Positions 19,184-28,363 of a stretch of DNA of 64,000 nt are shown here, one piece after another. A program made the translations under genes and the position numbers. Origin of the DNA: Pseudomonadota bacterium (lineage in GTDB: Bacteria > Campylobacterota > Campylobacteria > Campylobacterales > Campylobacteraceae); the NCBI GenBank assembly GCA_002746565.1, contig PDPI01000022.1:1-64000 (forward strand), read 5' to 3'. The notes beneath the pieces are model-generated. The model made no database searches. It worked only from the letters and a program-made list of their open reading frames with translations, and was not told the DNA's origin. Positions within the stretch are counted from its first letter, which is position 1; the number at the start of each line of letters is the position of its first letter.

Positions 19184-19503
19184 AAAAGATTAAAAGGTAT
19201 GATATTTATCTAGTAAAGCTAAATCCCACTATGGGTTCCGAAATTCAGAAAACTCGGCCTTGTATAGTTGTTTCTCCAGATGAGATGAATGTGCTTAAAA
19301 CTATTATTATAGCACCCATGACAAGTAGAGGGTTTGAATTTATCTTTCGTCCAAAAATTAACTTTGAAAATAAAGACGGATTGGTTCTTCTTGATCAAAT
19401 AAGGGCCGTAGATAAAAGTAGATTGGTAAAGAAAATTGGAAAAGCCGATATGCAAACCTCCCTTGATATCTCCCAAATGCTTGTGGAGATGTTTAAATAT
19501 TAA
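19177..19503 (+). CDS. MazF/PemK-family endoribonuclease toxin
   Basis: 108 aa; IKRYDIYLVKLNPTMGSEIQKTRPCIVVSPDEMN...IIAPMTS...LLDQIRAVDKSRLVKKIG; start overlaps the antitoxin end. Confidence 0.95.
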   Translation: MVEKIKRYDIYLVKLNPTMGSEIQKTRPCIVVSPDEMNVLKTIIIAPMTSRGFEFIFRPKINFENKDGLVLLDQIRAVDKSRLVKKIGKADMQTSLDISQMLVEMFKY

Positions 19504-19516
19504 TTTGATTTTGTGT

Positions 19517-20746
19517 TTAAGTTTTTGCCATTTCTTCTCCGCAAACGAAACCGCTTGCCCATGCCCAGTGTAAGTTGAAGCCTCCGCAATCGCCGTCTAT
19601 GTCTAGGACTTCTCCGCTAAAATATAAGCCTTTTACTAGTTTTGATTGGAGATTTGCATCTAGATCTTTAAATTTTACTCCTCCTGCTACTACTTCTGCG
19701 TTTTCAAAACCCTTGGTGGCTGCGGGAGTGTATTTTAGGTTTTTAAGGGTGTAGCTTAGGGCATTTATGTGTTTTTTGTTTAAATCTTTAGATGCGAGAT
19801 TGTGTGGGATATTGCAGTGTTTTATGATAAGATTGGCTAGTTTTTTGTTAATGAGCCCATTTAGTAGTAAATTTATGGGTTTATTTGGGGAATTTTTGGC
19901 AAAATTTTCTATTGTTTTGGTTAGTTTTTGGCGTGAAAAATCCCTTAGGCAATCCAAGCTTATTTGTGTATTTTTGTTTTCCATTAGGGCTTTGGAAGTC
20001 TGGCGGGAGATATCTAAAATTGCTGAGCCTGATAAGTCATAGTTTGTTAAAAGCAGATCTCCAAAAATGCTTTGGGTGAGTTGATTTTCCACACATAAAC
20101 TAACATCTGCTTGAAATTTTACCCCACTTGCATCTTGGTTTTTTCCCTTGCAAATAAGTTGGACTAGGGATGGGAAGAGGGGACTTATCTCATGTCCGAA
20201 ACCTTTTGCAAACTCGTATCCACTGCTAGAGCTACCTAGTTTTTCCATTGCGGGGCTGCCTGAAGATATTAGGACTTTATCAAAATTTCTAGTGCTTGAG
20301 TTTACATGTAAGATAAATTTATCATTTTTCTTTTCTATTTTTTCCACAAAGTTATTTAGATAAAGATTCCCGCCAAGTGTTTTAAATTCATAGACTAGGG
20401 CATCGCTAATGCTTGAGGCTTGCAAGGAAAGGGGGAAATATTTTCCATTTTCTTGCTTAAAGATTTCCAATCCTATACTTTGGAAAAATTTTTTAAATGC
20501 AATCTCATCAAAGCGGTCCAAAACTTTTTTAGCAAGACTTAAATCTTCGCCATGATAGCGTGAAATGTGGATATTTTCATTGCTTATGTTGCATCTGCCA
20601 TTTCCCGAAGCTAAGATCTTCCTTGCAGGGCGAGAGCTTTTTTCAAAAATGCTTACATCCCCACCATTTCTAAGGGCTATGATCCCAGCTACCAAACCAG
20701 ATGCTCCGCCGCCGATTATGGCTATTTTATTATTTTCTTTTTGCAT
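19517..20746 (-). CDS. HI0933/BaiN-family FAD-dependent oxidoreductase
   Basis: 409 aa; IAIIGGGASGLVAGIIALR, KILASGNGRCNISN, GLYFSGEVLDIDGDCGGFNLHWAWASG. Confidence 0.92.
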   Translation of the reverse strand: MQKENNKIAIIGGGASGLVAGIIALRNGGDVSIFEKSSRPARKILASGNGRCNISNENIHISRYHGEDLSLAKKVLDRFDEIAFKKFFQSIGLEIFKQENGKYFPLSLQASSISDALVYEFKTLGGNLYLNNFVEKIEKKNDKFILHVNSSTRNFDKVLISSGSPAMEKLGSSSSGYEFAKGFGHEISPLFPSLVQLICKGKNQDASGVKFQADVSLCVENQLTQSIFGDLLLTNYDLSGSAILDISRQTSKALMENKNTQISLDCLRDFSRQKLTKTIENFAKNSPNKPINLLLNGLINKKLANLIIKHCNIPHNLASKDLNKKHINALSYTLKNLKYTPAATKGFENAEVVAGGVKFKDLDANLQSKLVKGLYFSGEVLDIDGDCGGFNLHWAWASGFVCGEEMAKT

Positions 20747-20826
20747 AGGAGTTATTATACCAAATTAAACAATTTTTTTTCGAAATTTGTAACTTTTTAA
20801 GCTAAATTATAGCTTTATTGATATAT

Positions 20827-20845
20827 TATAATGATAATTCTTTTC
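20827..20845. promoter_or_regulatory. Candidate Fur box
   Basis: TATAATGATAATTCTTTTC: by hand 15/19 matches to GATAATGATAATCATTATC. Confidence 0.5.
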
Positions 20846-20865
20846 AATACTAAAAAGGAGTTCTC

Positions 20866-20907
20866 ATGAAGTCTAATCTCATAGATCAAAATGGCTGCAC
20901 GTGTTAG
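20866..20907 (+). CDS. Possible micro-ORF, 13 aa MKSNLIDQNGCTC
   Basis: AAAAAGGAG RBS-like sequence 6 bp upstream of ATG; below normal ORF calling length. Confidence 0.35.
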   Translation: MKSNLIDQNGCTC

Positions 20908-21021
20908 ATTGTTGAGTTTTGTTTGTTGAAAATGTAACTTTTTTGGCAAGCAAAACTTCTTTTTTGTCTTTTTTCTTTACATGAGAGAGTTTTTTTGTAT
21001 AAAATACCCAAAAGGATTTAT

Positions 21022-21894
21022 ATGGAAAAACAAAGACTATCTTATATTTATGCTCTTAGTGCGGTTTTTTTGTGGTCTAGCGTTGCCACTGCTTTCAAGC
21101 TTAGCTTAAAATTTCTAAGTCCTCTAGAGCTTCTTTTTGCATCTGCCTTGGTTTCTTGGTTTGTTTTGGGATTTTTGTTGGTAGTAAGTGGGGAAATAAA
21201 ATTCTTAAATCAAGTTTCCAAAAAACAAATCTTTTATATGCTATCTTTAGGTGTCTTAAATCCTTTTTTATACTATCTTGTTTTGTTTAAAGCCTACGAT
21301 ATTTTACCTGCCCAAGAGGCACAAGCACTAAATTATACTTGGGCTTTAAGTTTTACATATTTGAGTGCATTTTTACTAAAACAAAAATTAAGATGGCAAG
21401 ACGTAGTTGCGGGTTTAATTTGTTATCTGGGTGTTTTTATCATAGCAACAAAGGGTAATATTTTTTCTTTGCATTTTGAAAATTCATACGGGGTTTTTTT
21501 AGCTCTTTTATCGACTATTTTATGGGCATTGTTTTGGATTTTTAATTCTCAGATCAAGCATCCAATTTTGGGTCTTTTTTTAAATTTTACTTCGGGATTA
21601 GTTTTTATATCCATTGCTTTTATGGTTTTTGGCGAGTTTAGAAGCATTGAGCTTAAAGGTTTATTGGGGGCAATTTATGTGGGATTTTTTGAGATGGGCT
21701 TTACATTTTTTCTTTGGCTCCAAGCTTTGCGTTATACCCAAAGCCATTCAAAAACTGCAAATTTGATCTTTCTTTCGCCCTTTTTATCTCTGGTCTTTAT
21801 TTCAATATTTCTAAAAGAAGCTATTTTGCCCTCAACCATCATGGGACTTATTCTTATAATATCAGCCCTTTTATTTCAGCAAAAGGCAAAATGA
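21022..21894 (+). CDS. EamA/DMT superfamily transporter
   Basis: Track ORF 20995..21894; likely start MEKQRLSYIYALSAVFLWSSVATAFKLSL after AAAAGGA; two EamA-like halves. Confidence 0.85.
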   Translation: MEKQRLSYIYALSAVFLWSSVATAFKLSLKFLSPLELLFASALVSWFVLGFLLVVSGEIKFLNQVSKKQIFYMLSLGVLNPFLYYLVLFKAYDILPAQEAQALNYTWALSFTYLSAFLLKQKLRWQDVVAGLICYLGVFIIATKGNIFSLHFENSYGVFLALLSTILWALFWIFNSQIKHPILGLFLNFTSGLVFISIAFMVFGEFRSIELKGLLGAIYVGFFEMGFTFFLWLQALRYTQSHSKTANLIFLSPFLSLVFISIFLKEAILPSTIMGLILIISALLFQQKAK

Positions 21895-21902
21895 CACGCA
21901 AA

Positions 21903-21925
21903 AAGGGGCTAGGCCCCTTATTTTA
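21903..21925. terminator. Terminator hairpin between convergent genes
   Basis: AAGGGGC-TAG-GCCCCTT-ATTTT. Confidence 0.75.
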
Positions 21926-23353
21926 GCATGAATATGTGGTTTTAAACTCAAAGGCAGTTGGGCGAGATTCATCTGGCCAAACTTGAGTTTGGAATTTATA
22001 TGCTTGATAAGTGTGAACAAATTCTTTACTCATTGCAGGAGCTAGATATTCATTATCTCTAATCAAGGATTCCAAAGCTCCCCTTAGGGTATGAGGCATT
22101 TGTCTTATGCCTTTTTCTCGGATTTCATCTAGGGTTAAGATAAATAAATTTTCATCCATAGGCCCCATTGGCTCTATCTTATTTTTGATACCATCAATTC
22201 CAGCTAAAAGCATGGCCGTAAAGGCTAGATAAGGACAAGCTGAAGAGTCTGGAAAACGCATCTCAGCCCTTACAGATTTTTCCCCTGAACCATAAGGAAT
22301 ACGAATGGAAGCTGAACGATTTTGAGATGAAAAAGTTAAAATGCTAGGAGCTTCAAAGCCCGGAATCAAACGCTTATAAGAGTTTGTCGAAGCATTTGTA
22401 AAAGCTGCCACACTGCGTGCGTGTTTTAACACTCCGCCTATGTACCATCTTGCCATGTTGCTTAGGTTTGCGTATTCTCCCTCTTTATAGAAAAGGTTTT
22501 TGCCATTTTTCCAAATGCTTTGATGTACATGCATTCCATTTCCATTATCCTCATGAAGTGGTTTTGGCATAAAAGTTGCGGTTTTTCCGTTAAGGTGGGC
22601 TACCATTTTTACAACGTATTTATATTTTTGAACATTATCAGCAGCTTCAACTAGGGTGTCAAACTTTACACCTATTTCGCCTTGACCAACTGCAACTTCG
22701 TGATGAACCACAAAGGTTTCAAGCCCAATTTGTTCAAGTACTTGCACCATTTCAGCCCTTAGATCTACCATGGAATCCACTGGTTGAACTGGAAAATATC
22801 CGCCTTTTTTTCTGGGTCTATGACCTGTGTTGTATCCATCTTTGTAGTCTGTATAATCATTCCAGCCACCCTCTTCAGAGTCGATTTCGTAGTAAGAGCA
22901 GTTTATCTCATCTTTCATCTTTATATCATCAAAGATAAAAAATTCATTCTCAGGACCAAAATAAACCGTATCCCCAAGACCTGATTTTTCAAGTTCACGA
23001 ATGGCTTTTTTAGCTATGCTTCTAGGGCATTTTTCATACATTTGACCCTTATAGATGTCATAAACATCGCAAAAAACCACTATGGTTATATCGGCTGTGA
23101 AGGGATCTAAAAAGGCACTTTTAGCCTCAGGCATTAGTATCATGTCTGATTTATCTATGCTTTGCCAAGCATCTACACTTGAGCCATCAAATGGCACACC
23201 ATTTTTAAAAGTATCCTTATCGATTGCATTTAGTTTGTAGGTTAAGTGATGCCAAGTTCCTTTGATATCTGTGAATCTAAAATCCACAAACATAACCTCA
23301 TTTTCTTCGCAATACGAAAAAAATTCATCCTCATTTTTAACAAATTTACCCAT
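21923..23353 (-). CDS. glnA: Glutamine synthetase type I
   Basis: Track ORF to 23422; likely start [57 protein letters not shown]. Confidence 0.95.
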   Translation of the reverse strand: MGKFVKNEDEFFSYCEENEVMFVDFRFTDIKGTWHHLTYKLNAIDKDTFKNGVPFDGSSVDAWQSIDKSDMILMPEAKSAFLDPFTADITIVVFCDVYDIYKGQMYEKCPRSIAKKAIRELEKSGLGDTVYFGPENEFFIFDDIKMKDEINCSYYEIDSEEGGWNDYTDYKDGYNTGHRPRKKGGYFPVQPVDSMVDLRAEMVQVLEQIGLETFVVHHEVAVGQGEIGVKFDTLVEAADNVQKYKYVVKMVAHLNGKTATFMPKPLHEDNGNGMHVHQSIWKNGKNLFYKEGEYANLSNMARWYIGGVLKHARSVAAFTNASTNSYKRLIPGFEAPSILTFSSQNRSASIRIPYGSGEKSVRAEMRFPDSSACPYLAFTAMLLAGIDGIKNKIEPMGPMDENLFILTLDEIREKGIRQMPHTLRGALESLIRDNEYLAPAMSKEFVHTYQAYKFQTQVWPDESRPTAFEFKTTYSC

Positions 23354-23507
23354 ATATTTCCTTTTTTTATATGATTTGTGCAATTGTAGCGAATTAAACA
23401 TTATAAAAACGTAATTTATCAATTTTGAGTCAAAATGTTTTTGTTTAAACTACTATTATACAAAAATTTATTATAATAAGAATAGTATATTTTTTAGGAG
23501 TATTGCA

Positions 23508-24035
23508 ATGACGCAAGAGGAATTTGACGCCCTTATGGGAAATGAAGAAAGGTCAGCTAAGAAGATGGAAGCAGGGGGCCAGAGTGTTAATTTTGATCTA
23601 AATGAAGGGCTTGGCAATCTAGATGCTGGCAAAGAAGATCTAGACGATCTAAAAGAGGCTAGTGGAATTATCTTGGATATTAAAAAAACCATTCAAGTAT
23701 CCGATAAACTAGTGGATAAACAAATTGAACTTTTAGAGGTATTGAAAAAGAAGTTTCCAAATGTGAAACGTTTTGATGGGGCATTGGATGATGTGAAGGG
23801 GTTAAAATCTAATTTTTCAGATCTTGCCTTGAAATCCCAGGAGGTTCAAGATAAGATCAAAAGTTCACTAGAAGCGAATGCAAATAAAAATACCAATGGG
23901 CAAAAAATCGAGCAAATTTTAAATGTTATAAATGTTTTATCTGGCCACCTTAAAGATTTAGTAAACGATAAAGATGTCAAGGATGTGGTAGATAAAGAAG
24001 ATATTGAGAGATTTATCAATTCCTTTGAAAAGTAG
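23508..24035 (+). CDS. CheZ-like chemotaxis protein
   Basis: 175 aa; N-terminal MTQEEFDALM and GQKIEQILNVINVLSGHLKDL; sits between glnA and a U32 peptidase, where C. jejuni has its cheZ-like gene (recalled synteny). Confidence 0.6.
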   Translation: MTQEEFDALMGNEERSAKKMEAGGQSVNFDLNEGLGNLDAGKEDLDDLKEASGIILDIKKTIQVSDKLVDKQIELLEVLKKKFPNVKRFDGALDDVKGLKSNFSDLALKSQEVQDKIKSSLEANANKNTNGQKIEQILNVINVLSGHLKDLVNDKDVKDVVDKEDIERFINSFEK

Positions 24036-25314
24036 TATCGAAAAAGCAGAGCTTCTAAGCCCAGCTGGAAACTTTGAAAAATTACGCCTAGCCTTGGCCT
24101 ATGGGGCAGATGCGGTTTATGGCGGAGTTAGCGCCTTTTCTTTACGTGTAAGATCGGGAAGGGAATTTACTTATGAGAGCTTTGCTAAGGCCATAGATTA
24201 TACCCATAAAAAGGGCAAGAAGATCTATGTGACTATAAATGGATTTCCCTTTAATGCTCAAATTCCTCTACTTGAAAAACATATAATAAAAATAGCAGAA
24301 TTAAAGCCAGATGCATTTATCGTAGCAACTCCTGGGGTCATTAAAATGTGCCAAAAATTTGCTCCAAATATGCCACTACATCTTTCAACTCAAGCAAATG
24401 TGCTAAACTATATGGATGCCCAAGTTTACCATGAAATGGGAGTTAAGCGAATAGTAGCAGCTAGAGAAGTTGGCTTAAAAGATTTAGCAAAAATCAAAGA
24501 AAAATTACCAAATTTGCAAATAGAGGTTTTCGTTCACGGCTCCATGTGTTTTGCTTATAGTGGCAGATGTCTCATAAGTTCCGTTCAAAGTGGACGAGTG
24601 CCAAATCGTGGGAGTTGTGCTAATGATTGCAGATTTTCTTATGAACTATATGCTAAAAATGAGGAGAGTGGAACACTTTTTAGACTAGAAGAAGATGAAA
24701 ATGGAACCCATATTTTAAATGCAAAAGATTTAAATCTCGCATCAAGGCTTGATGAGGTTTTAAAAAGTGGAGTTGTAGATGCACTAAAAATTGAAGGACG
24801 AACCAAAAGTCCGTACTATGTAGCGACAACGGCGAAAACTTACAGACAAGCCATAGATGATTTTTACTCGGGCGCATTTGAGCCAAAAAATTATGAAGAT
24901 GAGTTAAATACCACTAAAAATCGAGGTTTTTCCCAGGGATATTTGGTTAGACATCCAAGCGAAAAACAGCAAAACTTACAAAATTTACAAACTTCTATAA
25001 GTGAAGGGAGTTACCAAGTTTACGCTCTTGTTAGCGAAGATGGAAAAAGCTTTAAAGCAAAAGATACCATAATAAAAAATCAAGAGTATGAGATTATGGC
25101 GAGTGAGCAAATTCAAGAGTGTAAAAACGAAATTGGCGAGATTAAAAAGAAAGATGAGAAATATTTTTTAACACTTTTTAATATCAAGGCTACAAACAAT
25201 AAAGAGTTTGAAGAAGTTCATAGCGGAAACATTCATGATATAATCTTACCATGTAAATTAACCGCTTTTAGCTTTTTAAGGCTACCAACAAATATCAAAA
25301 TTAGAAAGGATTAA
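24004..25314 (+). CDS. U32 family peptidase
   Basis: 436 aa; ELLSPAGNFEKLRLALAYGADAVYGG, VFVHGSMCFAYSGRCLIS, NRGSCANDCRF. Confidence 0.95.
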   Translation: MRDLSIPLKSSIEKAELLSPAGNFEKLRLALAYGADAVYGGVSAFSLRVRSGREFTYESFAKAIDYTHKKGKKIYVTINGFPFNAQIPLLEKHIIKIAELKPDAFIVATPGVIKMCQKFAPNMPLHLSTQANVLNYMDAQVYHEMGVKRIVAAREVGLKDLAKIKEKLPNLQIEVFVHGSMCFAYSGRCLISSVQSGRVPNRGSCANDCRFSYELYAKNEESGTLFRLEEDENGTHILNAKDLNLASRLDEVLKSGVVDALKIEGRTKSPYYVATTAKTYRQAIDDFYSGAFEPKNYEDELNTTKNRGFSQGYLVRHPSEKQQNLQNLQTSISEGSYQVYALVSEDGKSFKAKDTIIKNQEYEIMASEQIQECKNEIGEIKKKDEKYFLTLFNIKATNNKEFEEVHSGNIHDIILPCKLTAFSFLRLPTNIKIRKD

Positions 25315-25315
25315 A

Positions 25316-25810
25316 ATGAGTTTTGTATCGATTATCATGGGCTCAAAAAGCGATTATGATGTTATGAAAGAATGCTTTGGAGTTTTAGAGAGTTTTGACG
25401 TAAAGTATGAAGTCATCATTTCTTCAGCTCACAGAAGCCCCCAAAGAACCAAAGATTATGTCTTAAATGCAGATAAAAAGGGTGCCTGTGTTTTCATAGC
25501 AGCAGCTGGAATGGCAGCTCACTTAGCAGGGGCAGTTGCATCTATGACAACCAAACCAGTCATTGGGGTTCCTTTATCAGCTTCTAGTCTAAATGGACTT
25601 GACGCCTTGTATTCAACGGTTCAGATGCCATCAGGTATGCCAGTTGCCACTTTAGCCATCGGTAAAGCAGGAGCCATAAATGCAGCTTATCTAGCTATGC
25701 AGATTTTAGCTCTAGTTGATACGGATTTAAATGAAAAATTACAATCCGATAGGGCGAAAAAAGCCCAAAAGGTTGAGAGCGATTCAGCCGAAATTGAAAA
25801 GATTTTATAA
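25316..25810 (+). CDS. purE: 5-(carboxyamino)imidazole ribonucleotide mutase
   Basis: 164 aa; IIMGSKSDYDVM, ISSAHRSPQRT, GMAAHLAGAVAS. Confidence 0.97.
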   Translation: MSFVSIIMGSKSDYDVMKECFGVLESFDVKYEVIISSAHRSPQRTKDYVLNADKKGACVFIAAAGMAAHLAGAVASMTTKPVIGVPLSASSLNGLDALYSTVQMPSGMPVATLAIGKAGAINAAYLAMQILALVDTDLNEKLQSDRAKKAQKVESDSAEIEKIL

Positions 25811-26043
25811 TGCAAAAAAGAGTGGTTTTATTTACAGCGTCAAATTGTCACTGGTGCGTTAAGGCAAAGAATTTTTTTAAGAAAAATAATATAAAATTTA
25901 GAACTATCGACATAAGTAAAGACAATCATGCTAGACTTGACTGCGAAAAACACGGATGTAGAGGAGTTCCCGTGGTTTTGGTAGGGAGTCGGTGGATTTG
26001 TGGATTTGATGAAAATAAAATAAAACAAAGTTTAAAAGGATGA
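25810..26043 (+). CDS. Glutaredoxin family protein
   Basis: 77 aa; VVLFTASNCHWCVKAKNFFKKNNI, RGVPVVLVGSRWICGFDE. Confidence 0.9.
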   Translation: MQKRVVLFTASNCHWCVKAKNFFKKNNIKFRTIDISKDNHARLDCEKHGCRGVPVVLVGSRWICGFDENKIKQSLKG

Positions 26044-26046
26044 AAT

Positions 26047-26913
26047 TTGACATTTAGTGCTATGCTATTGAAATTGCAAGAATTTTGGCAAAATGAAGGT
26101 TGTAATATCGTCCAGCCCTACGACATACCAGCAGGAGCAGGAACTTTTCACAATGCCACTTTTTTAAAAAGCTTAGGAAAAAAGCCAAACAATTGTGCTT
26201 ACGTTGCCCCCTGCCGTCGTCCAACAGATGGAAGATATGGGGAAAATCCAAATAGATTAGGAAGTTATTATCAGTTCCAAGTTATCATGAAGCCAAGCCC
26301 AGAGAATATTCAAGAGCTTTACCTAAAAAGTTTGGAAGCTATCGGGCTTGATTTAAGCAAACACGACATAAGATTTGTTGAGGATAACTGGGAAAGTCCA
26401 ACTTTAGGAGCTTGGGGCTTAGGTTGGGAAGTTTGGCTCGATGGCATGGAAGTAACCCAGTTTACCTATTTTCAACAAGTTGGAGGCATAGCTTGTGATC
26501 CAATCTCGGTGGAAATTACCTATGGAACAGAGCGACTTGCCATGTATCTACAAGATGTGGATAGCGTTTTTGACATAGTTTGGAACAAAACTCCAAAGGG
26601 CGAGATTACAACCTACGCTGACATCCATAAACAAAGCGAGTATGAATTTAGCAAGTATAACTTTGAGATAGCAGATACCACTATGCTTTTTGAACAATTT
26701 GAAAAGGTAAGCCAAGAGTGTAAGAGATGTTTAGATGCCAAACTGCCACTTCCCGCTTATGACCAATGCTTACTAGCATCTCACACTTTTAATGTTCTAG
26801 ATGCGAGAAAAGCCATTTCGGTCACCCAAAGACAACAATACATCTTAAAAATCCGCGAACTTGCCAAGGGTTGTGCCTTAGTTTACGCAGAAGTAAGTGA
26901 AAATGACGCTTAA
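26047..26913 (+). CDS. glyQ: Glycyl-tRNA synthetase alpha subunit
   Basis: 288 aa; [48 protein letters not shown]. Confidence 0.97.
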   Translation: MTFSAMLLKLQEFWQNEGCNIVQPYDIPAGAGTFHNATFLKSLGKKPNNCAYVAPCRRPTDGRYGENPNRLGSYYQFQVIMKPSPENIQELYLKSLEAIGLDLSKHDIRFVEDNWESPTLGAWGLGWEVWLDGMEVTQFTYFQQVGGIACDPISVEITYGTERLAMYLQDVDSVFDIVWNKTPKGEITTYADIHKQSEYEFSKYNFEIADTTMLFEQFEKVSQECKRCLDAKLPLPAYDQCLLASHTFNVLDARKAISVTQRQQYILKIRELAKGCALVYAEVSENDA

Positions 26914-27625
26914 ACAAATTTACGAACTCCTAGATGCCATAAGTCCTTTTGAACTTCAAGAGGGTTGGGATAATAGCGGGGTACAAATCGGAAAAGATGA
27001 CGATGAGATAGCTAAAATTTATCTTAGTCTTGATATAGATAGAGCTTTGCTTGAAAATGTCAAACCAAATTCGCTTATCATCACCCATCATCCGTTGATT
27101 TTTAAGGGTTTAAAAAGTTTTAACCCAAGCCTTTATCCAGCTTCACTTTTGCAAATTATGGTGCAAAAAAACATAAGTCAAATCGCCATGCATACAAATT
27201 TTGACAAAACCCACCTAAATAAATTTGTAGCGAAAAATATTTTAGGATTAGAGGTGTTAAAAAGTGAAGATTTTTGTTTGCATCTAAAAGTTGAGAAGAG
27301 TTTTGAGGATTTTTGCCAAGACGTAAAAAAGGCTTTAAAAATGGAGTATTTAAGAGTTGTTGAGGCAAAAGATTACATAAAAACTGCGGTTTTAACAACG
27401 GGAAGTGGTGGAGATTTTATCTCAAAAATAAAAAGCGATTGTTTTTTAACAGGAGATCTAAAATATCACCAAGCCCTTGAGGCAAAAGAGAATAATTTAA
27501 GCCTAATCGACATTGGGCATTATGAAAGCGAGTGCCATTTTACGGCGGCTTTAAGCGAAGAGTTGCAAAAAATCAAATTAAAGGTTATAATGTCAAATTC
27601 TTTTAACCCCTTTAAATACAAATAA
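26897..27625 (+). CDS. Nif3-like dinuclear metal center protein
   Basis: 242 aa; [39 protein letters not shown]. Confidence 0.93.
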   Translation: MKMTLKQIYELLDAISPFELQEGWDNSGVQIGKDDDEIAKIYLSLDIDRALLENVKPNSLIITHHPLIFKGLKSFNPSLYPASLLQIMVQKNISQIAMHTNFDKTHLNKFVAKNILGLEVLKSEDFCLHLKVEKSFEDFCQDVKKALKMEYLRVVEAKDYIKTAVLTTGSGGDFISKIKSDCFLTGDLKYHQALEAKENNLSLIDIGHYESECHFTAALSEELQKIKLKVIMSNSFNPFKYK

Positions 27626-27637
27626 TTAAGGAATACC

Positions 27638-28363
27638 ATGAACAAATATTTAGAACAATTGGTAAATTTATCCAATATTGATAAAGAAATAGACTCTTTC
27701 GAGCCCCGCTTACTAGAGGTCACAAGCTCACTAAAGAAGATAGAAGTAGAGCAGGATTCAAAAAAAGAAGAGTTACATAGTTTGGACAATGAGGCAAAAG
27801 AGGCTGAACTTAAAAAATCTCAACATGACTTGCATCTAAAAGAGTTGGGCGATAAATTAAAAGATATTTCCAAAAAAGCAAAGAGTATCAAGACCGAAAA
27901 AGAACAAAAAGCCCTAGGTTTAGAAGAAGAAATCGCAAAGGAGCAGATTGATTTTGCCAATGAAGAAATTGGGCGTTTAGAAAAGCTTGTGGATCTAAAA
28001 AAAGAGAAAATCCAGGAAATAAAAGCCCAACTAGATGAGCTAACCGAACAACTAGAAGAGGCGAAAGAAAAAATTGCCAGCGAAATCGAAAGTCTCGAAA
28101 AACAAAGAACCGCAGTTTGCAAAGATAAGGAAAAATTGGTTGCATCCATGAGCCAAAAAATCCTAACCTTTTATCAAAAGATTAGAAAATGGGCGAAAAA
28201 TACGGCCGTAGTTCCAGTGAGAAAACAAGCTTGTTATGGCTGTTTTATGAGGATAAACGATAAGACTTATTCGGCTGTTATAAGAAGTGAAGATATAACT
28301 ACATGTCCGCATTGTGGTAGGATTTTATATAAAGAGCAAGGTGAAGAGCAAAGTGCCCAATAG
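27638..28363 (+). CDS. Coiled-coil zinc-ribbon protein (HP0958/FlgZ-like)
   Basis: 241 aa; long coiled-coil followed by CYGCFMRI...CPHCGRIL zinc ribbon. Confidence 0.8.
   Translation: MNKYLEQLVNLSNIDKEIDSFEPRLLEVTSSLKKIEVEQDSKKEELHSLDNEAKEAELKKSQHDLHLKELGDKLKDISKKAKSIKTEKEQKALGLEEEIAKEQIDFANEEIGRLEKLVDLKKEKIQEIKAQLDELTEQLEEAKEKIASEIESLEKQRTAVCKDKEKLVASMSQKILTFYQKIRKWAKNTAVVPVRKQACYGCFMRINDKTYSAVIRSEDITTCPHCGRILYKEQGEEQSAQ

Noticed and set aside
27820-28149. 109-aa and 85-aa minus-strand ORFs in the zinc-ribbon gene
   Set aside because: Ser/Phe-rich shadow of a Glu/Lys-rich coiled-coil coding region.
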